In this document: piece by piece, positions 27,210 through 35,920 of the stretch | How the letters are laid out: each line of letters begins with the position of its first letter | Position numbering within the stretch: position 1 is the stretch's first letter | Source: Legionella santicrucis | GTDB lineage: Bacteria > Pseudomonadota > Gammaproteobacteria > Legionellales > Legionellaceae | Assembly (NCBI RefSeq): GCF_001468135.1 | Contig: NZ_LNYU01000015.1 | Coordinates: 1 to 42,600 of the forward strand | DNA length: 42,600 nucleotides | Reading direction: 5' to 3' | Program-made: the position numbers and the translations under genes | The notes under the pieces: generated by a model | Told to the model about the DNA's origin: nothing | The model's input: the letters and a program-made list of their open reading frames with translations, nothing else | Databases searched by the model: none

Positions 27210-28542
27210 CGTTTTTTGCTCCTGGCCTTAGCGTATTATTTTCATTTTCCACAGCTTGCCATTTTCCAGTCACATTTAATTTCTGCAATGAGGTCACTAA
27301 ACCGCTATTTTGTTGTGTAAATTGACTGTTGAACTGAGCTTTATGAATTAATTCCGTAGCCGACATAGTCTCCACTTTCCCAGTATTCATATTTTGGACT
27401 TTGACCGAGGCAGGTAAAGCAAGCGCATATTTAGAAAAGACGGTACCCGACTCCATTTTTCCTTTGGCCTCAAATCGGCTTGTTACCCCCCCATCAGCGG
27501 CACGACTGTGGAGTGCTAAGGATAAAAATCCTTTTTTAGCAGCTTGCCAATTTTTATATTCAGGATGTTCCCGCACAAATAATTGATATATTTCAGGACA
27601 CATTAACATACCACCAGGCACCATGAATAAAGGCGCTTTATTAATCATAATGCGACCTTCATCTAAAGATTTAATCATCCATTTGATGAACTCCATTCCT
27701 ATTGCCTGTTCTTTTTCCAGTATTGATTCTGGCTGTCCTCCAGAAAATGTAGCAGCTCTATAACGCCCTCCACCTTGGGCTGAAATAGTTCGTCCCATAA
27801 ACTCAAGTAAATAACGTTGAATTGCGATTGCTTCGGCATGAATTAAGATCGCACCTAAAGTACCAGCTGAACGCTCGTCTTCATTTAATAAAGCCAACCA
27901 AACTGCTAAAACCTCAGGGCTAGAAGCAATCCAGTTAAAACCACTTACTGGCATCAATGTCCTAGCCATCAATAAATTAAGTCGACGACGTAGCTCAACC
28001 TCTGACTCTTTTTGAAATTCATAAAAATAATAAGCCCCAGTATTTGTCAAATTCTCAAGCAATGGATTCCATTCTTTTAAAAATTGGCCATTTGAATCAT
28101 AAAGCCCAATTCGGTAATCCGCATATAACTTGCCAATACCTTGCAATAAAGCCGCAGAATAAAGTGCATATTGCCAAAGCTTTTGCTCTTCGGACATTGC
28201 ATCAGGTTGATCGAGTAACATAAATTCTTGAAATAAGCTAAGTGCTGCTTCAGTACGATTTAAAGCATGATCAACTAACCCACCAGGCTGCGAATAATAG
28301 CTGTGAGTCGTCTCCGGCAGATTTTGGCAATAATGAACAAGATTATCGACAAGAGTACCGCATAAACTATCATATCGTGACGTTTCTAAACCCGACAAAA
28401 CCCTCATCTTTTTGAGTAATGCCTGTCTTCTATCTTCTGATAAAAAAAGATTGGCATTAACCATGCGTGTTAAATCTTTCAAAGATTTGCCTTGTGAGGA
28501 CAAGGGACCTTTACGTTGACGTTGAAACAAAGCCATCTCCAT
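27202..28542 (-). CDS. TraI_2/DUF1528-like protein with a degenerate HD motif
   Basis: This 446-residue protein resembles the N- and C-terminal domains of the TraI-type relaxases of integrating conjugative elements. The block [20 protein letters not shown] (residues about 81-100) matches their HD-like domain, in which AALLHDIGK normally follows; here it reads AALLQGIGK, so the His-Asp metal pair is gone. The C-terminal part ([31 protein letters not shown]) matches the family's second domain. No other conjugation gene is nearby. It overlaps apaH and follows rsmA by 53 bases. I infer an adapted chromosomal protein; its function is unknown. Confidence 0.75.
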   Translation of the reverse strand: MEMALFQRQRKGPLSSQGKSLKDLTRMVNANLFLSEDRRQALLKKMRVLSGLETSRYDSLCGTLVDNLVHYCQNLPETTHSYYSQPGGLVDHALNRTEAALSLFQEFMLLDQPDAMSEEQKLWQYALYSAALLQGIGKLYADYRIGLYDSNGQFLKEWNPLLENLTNTGAYYFYEFQKESEVELRRRLNLLMARTLMPVSGFNWIASSPEVLAVWLALLNEDERSAGTLGAILIHAEAIAIQRYLLEFMGRTISAQGGGRYRAATFSGGQPESILEKEQAIGMEFIKWMIKSLDEGRIMINKAPLFMVPGGMLMCPEIYQLFVREHPEYKNWQAAKKGFLSLALHSRAADGGVTSRFEAKGKMESGTVFSKYALALPASVKVQNMNTGKVETMSATELIHKAQFNSQFTQQNSGLVTSLQKLNVTGKWQAVENENNTLRPGAKNGA

Positions 28543-28595
28543 AATAATTTAGTAACTCCGACCTAAAAATTGAATCCTCAATAGTTAATTTTACA

Positions 28596-29366
28596 CTAAT
28601 TGGAAATAAATTTCGCTAGTTGAACATATTCTGAGACGGAAATTTGTTCTGGTCTTTTATTTCCATCAATACCCAAAGCCTGTAATTGCTCTGCAGTTAT
28701 TAACCCCTTCAAGTTATTATTCAACGTCTTACGGCGCATCGCAAACGCATGAGCCACCAAATATTCTAACCGCTCCACATCAATCGTCTCAAAAGGTGAA
28801 ATGCAATGAGGTACAAGACGAACCACCGCAGAATCTACCTTAGGTTTGGGATCAAAAGCTTCAGGAGGAACATCAAATAAATGTTCCACAGTACAATGGT
28901 ACTGCAACATCACTGTTAATCGTCCATAAGCCTTACAGCCTGGTTGGGCTGCCATCCGTTCAACGACTTCTTTTTGTAACATAAAATGCATGTCTTCTAT
29001 ATAAGCCGTAAACTGCAATAAATGGATGAGCAATGGGGTGGAAATATTATAAGGTAAATTACCCACTACACGTAATTTTGGGCCGAATTGATTGTAATCA
29101 ATGGTTAATGCATCAGCAGAAATCAAATACAATTTATCTGCTGTACTCGATAGTTCGGTCAAATATTTTTGCAAATCAGTATCAATTTCAACAGCAGTTA
29201 GATGATTTAGATAGCGCAGCAATGACTGAGTCAGTGCTCCTAAGCCAGGACCGATCTCAAGCATATTATCCTGTGGTTGTGGATTTATCGCTTGCACAAT
29301 ACGATTAATAATATGTTGGCTCTGTAGAAAATTCTGTCCAAACCGCTTACGCGGACTATGCCTCAC
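28596..29366 (-). CDS. rsmA: 16S rRNA dimethyladenosine transferase RsmA
   Basis: This 256-residue SAM-dependent enzyme dimethylates two adjacent adenines near the 3' end of 16S rRNA. Family signatures are RKRFGQNFL at the start, the SAM motif [13 protein letters not shown], the catalytic [14 protein letters not shown] block, and [18 protein letters not shown]. It begins with GTG behind GGAG at a rather long spacing. It is also known as ksgA. It is the first gene of the row leading into the TraI-like gene, apaH and the efflux genes. Confidence 0.97.
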   Translation of the reverse strand: MRHSPRKRFGQNFLQSQHIINRIVQAINPQPQDNMLEIGPGLGALTQSLLRYLNHLTAVEIDTDLQKYLTELSSTADKLYLISADALTIDYNQFGPKLRVVGNLPYNISTPLLIHLLQFTAYIEDMHFMLQKEVVERMAAQPGCKAYGRLTVMLQYHCTVEHLFDVPPEAFDPKPKVDSAVVRLVPHCISPFETIDVERLEYLVAHAFAMRRKTLNNNLKGLITAEQLQALGIDGNKRPEQISVSEYVQLAKFISN

Positions 29367-29559
29367 TTTAATTCATCTCCAAAGAGTAAAAAAGAATTAT
29401 ATCGTGCCTCTATCTTAAAAAGTAGTATGGTAAAACCTGAGTACTCATGAAGAAGTTTCAAAAATAGAGATTTACCTCTATTTAGTTGATAAATTTGTAT
29501 AGCATAAGCGTCAAGATATGGTGTAAAATTCGTCCACTATGAACAAGGCTGGAATCATT

Positions 29560-29961
29560 ATGGCTTATAGAAAAATGTTAAAATCAAAAATCCATCGTGC
29601 TTGTGTTACAGAAGCTGATTTGGACTATGAAGGAAGTATTACGATTTCTCCAGAACTTCTTAAAGCAGCAAATATTTTACCTTATGAAGCGGTTAATGTC
29701 TGGAACATTACTGCAGGAACTCGTTTTGAAACTTACGCGATCACTGGCAAACCCGGCTCAACTGAAATTTGTGTTAATGGCGCAGCTGCACATTTAGCCA
29801 CTCCTGGTGATTTAATAATTATCGCCTCTTTTACTCAGGTATTAGAAGAGGATTGTGCAAGCCTGGTTCCAACCGTAGTTTTTGTTGATCAGTTCAATCG
29901 ATTAAGAGAAATTAGACCTGAGAAGATTGGCGTGAAAAATCAAGAAATTACTAGTGTTTAA
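29560..29961 (+). CDS. panD: Aspartate 1-decarboxylase
   Basis: This proenzyme of about 133 residues makes beta-alanine for pantothenate and coenzyme A synthesis. It cleaves itself between Gly25 and Ser26 in DYEGSITI to form the pyruvoyl group; the conserved AVNVWNITAGTRFETYAI and CVNGAAAHLATPGDLIIIA blocks are present. I chose the ATG at 29560 because MAYRKMLKSKIHRA aligns with the usual PanD N-terminus; an in-frame ATG lies at 29539. The C-terminus is slightly longer than in E. coli. No other pan gene is nearby. Confidence 0.96.
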   Translation: MAYRKMLKSKIHRACVTEADLDYEGSITISPELLKAANILPYEAVNVWNITAGTRFETYAITGKPGSTEICVNGAAAHLATPGDLIIIASFTQVLEEDCASLVPTVVFVDQFNRLREIRPEKIGVKNQEITSV

Positions 29962-30003
29962 AACTACTGCCCTTGATTTAAAGAATCTATCTTAGTTCCT
30001 ACG

Positions 30004-30024
30004 TCCCGCGACTTGTTCGCGGGA
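30004..30024. repeat. GC-rich palindromic hairpin between panD and tatC
   Basis: TCCCGCGA (30004-30011) pairs with TCGCGGGA (30017-30024) around CTTGT. The hairpin lies 43 bases after the panD stop and 21 bases before tatC, with no T-run after it. It is GC-rich in an AT-rich setting and similar in style to the hairpin at 1001-1018, so it may be a copy of a dispersed palindrome. Confidence 0.4.
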
Positions 30025-30045
30025 TCCAAAAATCCCTAACCAGCT

Positions 30046-30750
30046 ATGAATCATACCCTTTTAAATCATCTATTAGAATTGCGCCGTCGAGGGCTACAAA
30101 CCCTAGTTTGGTTTGTCGCTTTATTTTTCATTTTCTTTTTCCTAGCCAATCATTTATTTCAAGCGTTGGTTAGCCCATTACTTAATACGCTATCTACTCA
30201 AGAAAGCGTCATTGCCACACAGGTAACATCGCCTGTGTTTACTCCATTAAAACTCGCTGCCGATGCCGCAATGTTACTGAGCGCTCCTTTTGCTTTATTC
30301 CAATTCTGGTGTTTCATTAGTCCAGGGCTTTATAAAAAAGAACAAACTATTTTACGTACTGCACTCATATTGAGCCTCATCCTTTTTCTAGTTGGTGTTT
30401 TGTTTTGTTTTTACTTGGTCTTACCATTCATGTTTCATTTTTTCGCTCACTCCCTACCTAAAGGGGTGCGCTACATGCCCGATATGGGCTATGCATTGGA
30501 TTTTATCACCAATATGCTGATGACATTTGGATTTTGCTTTCAAGTACCCCTAATTTGTTTTGTGCTCGTACGCTTAAAAATCATCGATGTAATGACACTA
30601 AAAAACATCAGGCCCTATGTTATTGTAGGCGCTTTTATAATAGGTATGTTACTTACTCCACCTGATGTTTTTTCACAAATTATGTTGGCGCTACCTCTTT
30701 GTTTGCTCTACGAAATAGGAATCATGTTATCTATTTGTTTTGCAGACTAA
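30046..30750 (+). CDS. tatC: Sec-independent translocase subunit TatC
   Basis: This 234-residue inner-membrane protein has six membrane helices. TatC features are the N-terminal LLNHLLELRRRGLQTLVW, the conserved first periplasmic segment, the block FWCFISPGLYKKEQTILR with its conserved Glu, and the late YVIVGAFIIGMLLTPPDVFSQ region. TatC recognises twin-arginine signal peptides with TatB. It is encoded away from tatAB (13480-13886), an arrangement also known in Legionella pneumophila. No clear ribosome binding site is visible. Confidence 0.96.
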   Translation: MNHTLLNHLLELRRRGLQTLVWFVALFFIFFFLANHLFQALVSPLLNTLSTQESVIATQVTSPVFTPLKLAADAAMLLSAPFALFQFWCFISPGLYKKEQTILRTALILSLILFLVGVLFCFYLVLPFMFHFFAHSLPKGVRYMPDMGYALDFITNMLMTFGFCFQVPLICFVLVRLKIIDVMTLKNIRPYVIVGAFIIGMLLTPPDVFSQIMLALPLCLLYEIGIMLSICFAD

Positions 30751-30852
30751 ATAGATGGATTTAATAAAATCCTTATCTCAAACTTAGTTTTAGCATCAGA
30801 CGTTCCTGCTCGCCTCCGTATGGAAAGATGCAGCTGTTATCACCTCATTTTT

Positions 30853-31062
30853 CTAGCCCCTCATTTTTATGAAGTGCAGAATTAGCGCCACCAGGATTAA
30901 AATTAAAGTAGTCACAAAAGCATCATAAGTTTTAAAAATCGATTGCTCCTGAATAGAATCTAATACCCGCCCAGTGAAAAAGAATACAACAGTAATTTGC
31001 TGATTTTTTTTGCATAACCCATAAAATTCGGTCATTATATGGCCTGGATAAAATGGAATCAT
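30853..31062 (-). CDS. Possible small membrane protein
   Basis: A reading frame of up to 69 residues has a polar N-terminal half and one clear C-terminal membrane helix (FVTTLILILVALILHFI) followed by a short basic tail. An internal ATG about ten codons in has a better upstream site (CCAGG, eight bases away), which would give about 60 residues. No family is recognised. It is divergent from the paralogue at 31107. It may be a real small protein or chance. Confidence 0.35.
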   Translation of the reverse strand: MIPFYPGHIMTEFYGLCKKNQQITVVFFFTGRVLDSIQEQSIFKTYDAFVTTLILILVALILHFIKMRG

Positions 31063-31106
31063 TTATTTTTTTATCCTAGCGTTTAATAAAGAAGAGGAGT
31101 ATTAAA

Positions 31107-32479
31107 ATGTATGATAAAAGTTTAGGTATATCTCCAAAAAAACATATCGGCTCACTGAATACACTAAATTCGGAAACCCATAAAAAAGATGGATTTCGTT
31201 TATACATTTGCTCCCCTATTCAACATCATAAGGACGGGAGAGTAGCGCAAATTTTAGAACCCGAAATAAGATTTAAAGCAAATAAAAAAATAAATGGAAA
31301 AAGTATTGGATTAGCGATCAAACAAAAAAATTCTTTTATTTGCTTTCAAGTTATGATGAATATAATCAGTAAAGTTATCCTCAATGACATCCAATTGGCG
31401 CAACATAAACATAAGGTATTCATGAATACATTATGGAGTGGATTAAATGAACTGCACAAAAAAGAAATAATAAGGACTATTTATGAGAAAAAACCTTTTT
31501 TGTTATCCAGTAAAGAAAGTGTCCGTAATGCCATTATAAGCGGTAATAACGCAACAGAGTTTTTTAATATTGTTTGTCAAAATCATCCCATTTCTACTGC
31601 GTCTACTGTAGCTCCTGAAAAAGCATCACGCATTCTCTTTATTGATCCTAACGTATATGCCCAAAGACATGGCAAGGAAAGTATTGCCTTGTATACACAA
31701 AAACATCCGCATGAATGCTGCATTATCCATAATAGATCGGCTTTGGAAAAAGTTCTAAAACTACATAGTAATAAAGATCAAACAATAACTTTAACTATAT
31801 TTGCAGATAATAATATTGATACAGGGAAAAAATGCTTGGATTGGACCCTTGAAACTGTTGGCAAAAAGCTTGGAGAAATAGTCAAGGCACATCCATGCAT
31901 TGGACATTTAAACCTGATTACTTGCTATAGTGGTTCGTTAGATATCACAAAGATTCATGATGCTGCATGCTATGAAAAAGTAAAGGAGAACAAGATTTAT
32001 CACGATCTTTATCGATTTATCCTAAAAACTTTCTTTCCGAAAATAACCCATTTGAAAACGGTACCATCGCTCATCAAATTTGCCAAATAGTTTTTCCTGC
32101 CGTACATGAAAAAAGTCGAGGACCGGTCGTCATATCTGCTTCACCTCGTTACATCCATAATCATGAATCACGATTTATTGGCTCCTCTCAAGGAATACCC
32201 TATCTTCCCCATAGCTTTTCTGAGGATGAAAGTACGTTCCTACATTATAAAAGAATTACTGTATTTATTGGAGATCCTCTATTATTTCAAGGAGTATGCT
32301 TATCCAAATCAAAAGAGCAAGGAAATAGTCACTATAAAGTAACCTTAGGTGTAAAAGACCCTAGCATCACATCCCAAGAAAGTGGACTACTTTCGGGATA
32401 TGGTTTTTTTAAACTATCCGCGGAAAAGTCCACACCTGAGCGTGTGATCTCACACTCCATGGAAAATCATATGTTTTAG
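31107..32479 (+). pseudogene. Frameshifted first copy of the tandem paralogue pair
   Basis: The first frame codes for 327 residues from a strong start (GAGGAG before the ATG) to a stop at 32090. It aligns throughout with residues about 30-310 of the intact copy at 32594. From about 32039 the next frame continues without a stop for 146 codons to 32479 and matches the intact copy further on (for example PFENG/PFEPN, FIGSSQ/FIGTSH, LHYKRITVFIGD/LHYKKITTFLGD and GVCLSKS/GICLSKS). A single missing base near 32037-32039 explains both. This copy also has Asp234 where the other has His238. The protein, if made, is truncated. The frameshift looks recent, as the distal frame is undamaged. Confidence 0.85.
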
Positions 32480-32593
32480 AGAAAAATTTAAATAAGTCTC
32501 AGTTCGCACGTTGCATGAGCTGTTCCAATATAGCCTGCTTTTTGTGGAACTTTGATTTATTGTCTTTGATCATCATTTCAATAGGTTAAACAA

Positions 32594-33967
32594 ATGCCCT
32601 ATCTAGACAATATATGTGATCTCACCAATATTAAGCAAAAAGAAGGAGAAACCCTATTAATTAATTCTGCTACCACAAAAAAGGATGGATTTCGTTTATA
32701 TATCTGTACCCCGGTCCCCTTTAAAGAGATTGAGAGAGAAAATGACAAAGAGCTAAAAGCAGAACTACGATTTAAAGCAAATAAAACTGTAGATGGGCTT
32801 CATGTCAATGAAGAAATTAAGAAGAAAAATTCAGCTTTTTGCTTCCAGATTATAATGAATATCGTCGATCAAGTAATCCTTAATGACCTCCCACTCAAAA
32901 AGCATAAACATACCGTGTTTATTAATACCTTGTGGAATGGATTAAATGAAGATCAAAAAAAAGAGATCATCAAAATTATCTATGAAATAAAACCACGTTT
33001 ACTCTCTAATAAAGCAACGGTATACAACAAGATTATTGGTGGTAACAATACAAATGAATTTTTTAAATTGGTTTGTCAAAACCACCCCATTGCCTATCCT
33101 AATACTGTAAAACCATCACAAGCATCACATGTAATTTATATTTCCAATAAAGACTTAAACTCCAAAGAAGGTTTTGAGAGCATCTCTTTATATATTAAAA
33201 AACATCCTAATGCATGCTGCATTGTCACTAAAAAAAATGCTTTATTGCAGGTTTTAAATCATCATAAAGATGAAAATCAAACAATCACTCTGGTTGTTTT
33301 TGGCCATAACAATATTAATAAAAATAATGAATTCTTGGACTGGACTCTTAAAACTGCAGGCAATGAACTGGGTAACATATTAAACGAGCATCCTTGCATT
33401 GGACATTTCAATATGTTTACTTGCCACAGTGTATCATTAGATAAAACAAAGCTTAACAACACCATACTCTATGAAAAAAGTGAAGGAGAACAAGATTTAT
33501 CCCGATCCTTATCCATTTATCTTCAAAGTTTACTACCTGAAGATACTCCATTTGAACCGAATACTCTCGCCCATAAAATTCATCAAGTCGTTTCTCCTCA
33601 GATAGAGACCAATAAACGAGGCCCCATAGCGATAACTTTTTCTCCCGTTTATATCTACGCATGGAAAAATCAATTTATTGGGACATCCCACGAGTATGTA
33701 CACTCTTTTAACGAAAAAAACCCTCTTTTACATTATAAAAAAATCACTACTTTTCTTGGTGACGAATATTTATTTAATGGAATTTGCTTATCAAAATCAA
33801 GTCATCACAAAAGAAGTCGCCATCAAGCCATCCTAAAAAATAATGAAATCGTGATTTCATCGCCGCCCTTATCCTCGCCCCATACTTTTTTTAGTAGATT
33901 ATCGCCAATATTTGAACAAGAATGTTCCGAGCAGAATGAAAATAGCAGCCATTCAAAAAGAATTTAA
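32594..33967 (+). CDS. Intact tandem paralogue, candidate clan CD-like cysteine peptidase effector
   Basis: This 457-residue protein has no signal peptide or membrane helix. After a variable start, the conserved core begins at KKDGFRLYICTP (about 29-40). Around residues 231-280 a hydrophobic strand leads to VVFGHNN (His238), a helix follows, and then HFNMFTCHS (Cys277). The His-then-Cys spacing of about 39 residues, each after a strand, resembles clan CD peptidases (caspases, clostripain, C80). This is inference; no family match was tested. The C-terminal third is polar and ends Ser/Glu-rich, as in many Dot/Icm substrates. An AGG precedes the ATG at a long distance. The broken paralogue lies 114 bases upstream. 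Confidence 0.75.
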   Translation: MPYLDNICDLTNIKQKEGETLLINSATTKKDGFRLYICTPVPFKEIERENDKELKAELRFKANKTVDGLHVNEEIKKKNSAFCFQIIMNIVDQVILNDLPLKKHKHTVFINTLWNGLNEDQKKEIIKIIYEIKPRLLSNKATVYNKIIGGNNTNEFFKLVCQNHPIAYPNTVKPSQASHVIYISNKDLNSKEGFESISLYIKKHPNACCIVTKKNALLQVLNHHKDENQTITLVVFGHNNINKNNEFLDWTLKTAGNELGNILNEHPCIGHFNMFTCHSVSLDKTKLNNTILYEKSEGEQDLSRSLSIYLQSLLPEDTPFEPNTLAHKIHQVVSPQIETNKRGPIAITFSPVYIYAWKNQFIGTSHEYVHSFNEKNPLLHYKKITTFLGDEYLFNGICLSKSSHHKRSRHQAILKNNEIVISSPPLSSPHTFFSRLSPIFEQECSEQNENSSHSKRI

Positions 33968-34098
33968 ATTAAAACTATCTTCCAGCCTTCATCTACAAAA
34001 ATGAAAAAACAGAGCACCGTTGACTCGAAGCTGCGGTTCATCCAAATGCTATTTATCAGAAAGCCTGGCCCCACGTTTTTTAATGACGTCTTTATAAG

Positions 34099-34596
34099 TT
34101 AAGTAGCGGGTGCCGCGGTGGATTCATGGTCTTCATGATCAAACCAAGTAAGTACTGTTTCTTCACCCAAGTTATCGTAAATATAAGATAAATATCGGGT
34201 TAAATCCACTTCATACTCATCACGCGACAATGTTTCTGATAAGGGGCAATGATGAAAAAAATTACCATCGAGATAATCGTGACAAAATTGATGATAGTCT
34301 AAGGTAAATAAAAGAAAAGTATGCCACATATTGTCTATATCTTTCATTTCATCATGCATTGAGCAGTAGAAATGTAATGATGAATCATCAGGGCGTTGCT
34401 GTAGTTCTGTTTTATGTTTTGTACATAACCAAATATATTTCATTAATTCTCTAAAAGCATCATTTGCATTCATTTTAGCCAGAGGAAAATCCTGCTCATA
34501 TCTGGCAATAACATTGTTATTTTTATAGGTTAGTAATTGATTACTGTTTAACACAATCAAAAAATCCTTAATAAAGATTAGATTAAATGTTGTCAT
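34099..34596 (-). CDS. DUF1399/glycine-rich-domain-protein-like (GRDP) family
   Basis: This protein of about 165 residues carries the diagnostic motif IDNMWHTFLLFTLDYHQFC followed by a GNFFHHCP segment (about residues 87-118). This matches the DUF1399/GRDP-type family (consensus Asp-x-x-Trp-His then Tyr-x-x-Phe-Cys and His-His-x-Pro). The role of the family is unclear; the conserved His and Cys residues suggest metal binding. There is no good ribosome binding site at the ATG at 34596, so the start could be further in. It stands alone and is convergent with the paralogue gene. Confidence 0.7.
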   Translation of the reverse strand: MTTFNLIFIKDFLIVLNSNQLLTYKNNNVIARYEQDFPLAKMNANDAFRELMKYIWLCTKHKTELQQRPDDSSLHFYCSMHDEMKDIDNMWHTFLLFTLDYHQFCHDYLDGNFFHHCPLSETLSRDEYEVDLTRYLSYIYDNLGEETVLTWFDHEDHESTAAPAT

Positions 34597-34630
34597 CTCA
34601 AACGTGTCTGGCTAGATATCAGAAAATAAG

Positions 34631-34702
34631 AACATCATGTCGAACATCGTGAGGGATCTCCTGAGCTTCGTGAGATGTCTCGCAAAGCTCGATATGACGA
34701 AC
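34631..34702. repeat. Candidate palindromic intergenic repeat
   Basis: The outer arms TCATGTCGA (34635-34643) and TCGATATGA (34689-34697) pair with one G-T. The inside holds further symmetric elements (CTCCTGAGCTTCGTGAGATG and related). Its GC content is higher than that of its surroundings. The structure resembles dispersed palindromic repeats of intracellular bacteria; copy number cannot be seen from this window. Confidence 0.4.
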
Positions 34703-34771
34703 TTCTTTGGCAATTACATTGACCAGACATAATCAGAGATAACAACGTAGAGAAGATAAAAAATTAATTTA

Positions 34772-34861
34772 CTATCTGGGAATTCTACATGGATGGCTAA
34801 AGGCTTTTTTTGTTTGCACCATTTTTTTTTGAACAATTTTTTGGATAATTTTATCTTTCAT
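34772..34861 (-). CDS. Possible 29-residue basic small protein
   Basis: The ATG at 34861 is preceded by AAAGGAGTATCAA, one of the best ribosome binding sites in the window, and opens a 29-codon frame ending at TAG. The predicted peptide is strongly basic, rich in Lys, Gln and Ile at the start (MKDKIIQKIVQKK) and ends in HPCRIPR. No family is recognised. It may be a small protein, a leader peptide, or the remnant of a gene. Confidence 0.35.
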   Translation of the reverse strand: MKDKIIQKIVQKKMVQTKKAFSHPCRIPR

Positions 34862-34930
34862 TTGATACTCCTTTAATTTCAAAAAGTTAGACACCCACAA
34901 TTTATTTAACTAACGTCAATCTGTCAATTA

Positions 34931-34946
34931 GTTACCATTTGGTAAC
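34931..34946. promoter_or_regulatory. GTTACC/GGTAAC inverted repeat
   Basis: A perfect 6-bp inverted repeat with a 4-base spacer lies about 150 bases upstream of the gene at 35096, and a further GGTTACC is found downstream of it. It could be a regulator binding site. Nothing in the sequence names the regulator. Confidence 0.25.
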
Positions 34947-35095
34947 CTAGAGACTGCATCCGATCGCAAAATAATTTCGGGCACATAGCGAGAAAACTCT
35001 CCTTAAAGGTTACCTGTATGAAGTTGCTTTACTTACATGCACGATTTAATATAACGGTTTCTGTTCTGCACTATTTATTCAAGGATTGATTTTTA

Positions 35096-35758
35096 ATGAC
35101 TACATCAAAAAAAATACGTGCTACTCTGGCAAAAAATTGGTTTTTCAATAATCAATATAATCAAAATAATACAATAAAAGAAGAGTACTTAGATCACGGC
35201 GCACGCATTGTCACCAAATGTAAAAAATTACTTACTCTAATGCAAGATGAAGAAGCGAGAAAAACATTGTATGCGATCATCGCTCAAACTGAAAATCTGT
35301 TACGTATAACCGCCGCAATGAAAAAAAATCCCGACGAAGATGCATTGAACTCTTTGTTAAATGACTGTCAACACTTACAACGGGAAGCGTTAAAATTACC
35401 AAGTAATTTACCTAATGAAAAAAATCAGGCGTTAGTCAACTATAAAATTGCAACGGGTTGCTTTTATTTACTTGCCATCAGTGTTTGCCTAGCTATAGGT
35501 GCTGCATTTGGTGCATGGTATTTTGGCTTTCTTACTGGCATGTATTTTACTGATACCCTAGTAGGATTTCTCTCTGCTTTTGGTATTCCGGCAACGTGTT
35601 TAGGACTTTTATCTTTTGGCCTTTACAAAACACAAGATACATTACAGGAAGACTGTACTACTCTTGCAGATGATTTAGGTGATTTTTGCGACACGATTAT
35701 TGTGGATTACCATCTTGCTCCTCCCGAAATAACGCCATATGAGAACAGCGTAAAGTAG
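35096..35758 (+). CDS. Two-helix membrane protein, candidate effector
   Basis: This 220-residue protein has a helical, charged N-terminal domain (residues about 1-115), two adjacent membrane helices (about 118-142 and 150-172), and a polar acidic C-terminal tail of about 45 residues. This hairpin plan, with soluble parts on both sides and no signal peptide, is common in Legionella effectors that enter host membranes, and Legionella-only families of this type exist. I do not recognise a named family with confidence. A weak AAGGA lies upstream of the ATG. The neighbours are other orphan genes. Confidence 0.7.
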   Translation: MTTSKKIRATLAKNWFFNNQYNQNNTIKEEYLDHGARIVTKCKKLLTLMQDEEARKTLYAIIAQTENLLRITAAMKKNPDEDALNSLLNDCQHLQREALKLPSNLPNEKNQALVNYKIATGCFYLLAISVCLAIGAAFGAWYFGFLTGMYFTDTLVGFLSAFGIPATCLGLLSFGLYKTQDTLQEDCTTLADDLGDFCDTIIVDYHLAPPEITPYENSVK

Positions 35759-35920
35759 CGTCGCGAGCACCCCGAACACAAACCATAGTCAAGTCCTTTG
35801 CAATGCACTGATGAGGAGTAACTTCCTCCACCTTGTTTATAAATTGAACCTGTATATTTTATTATCGGATTGCTGTAGCATTAAAATAACAAATAATAAT
35901 TGTTCCTTTAAACTTCAATA

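Larger units (their letters stand above)
34597..35095. other. Long intergenic region with a palindromic repeat and a small reading frame
   Basis: This stretch has no large gene. It holds an imperfect palindromic element at 34631-34702, a 29-codon minus-strand frame with a strong ribosome binding site at 34772-34861, and an inverted repeat GTTACC-ATTT-GGTAAC at 34931-34946. A third GGTTACC occurs just after 35000. The last two may be regulatory for the gene at 35096. Confidence 0.6.

Noticed and set aside
32037..32040. Programmed ribosomal frameshift joining the two frames of the first paralogue
   Set aside because: There is no clear slippery heptamer and the intact paralogue needs no shift, so a point deletion is the simpler account.
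32106..32342. Separate 78-codon gene after the broken paralogue
   Set aside because: It is in a third frame; the conserved frame through this stretch is the distal part of the frameshifted paralogue.
32522..32550. GTTCCA/TGGAAC hairpin between the paralogues as terminator
   Set aside because: It is a six-bp stem with a 17-base loop and only scattered T after it, too weak to claim.
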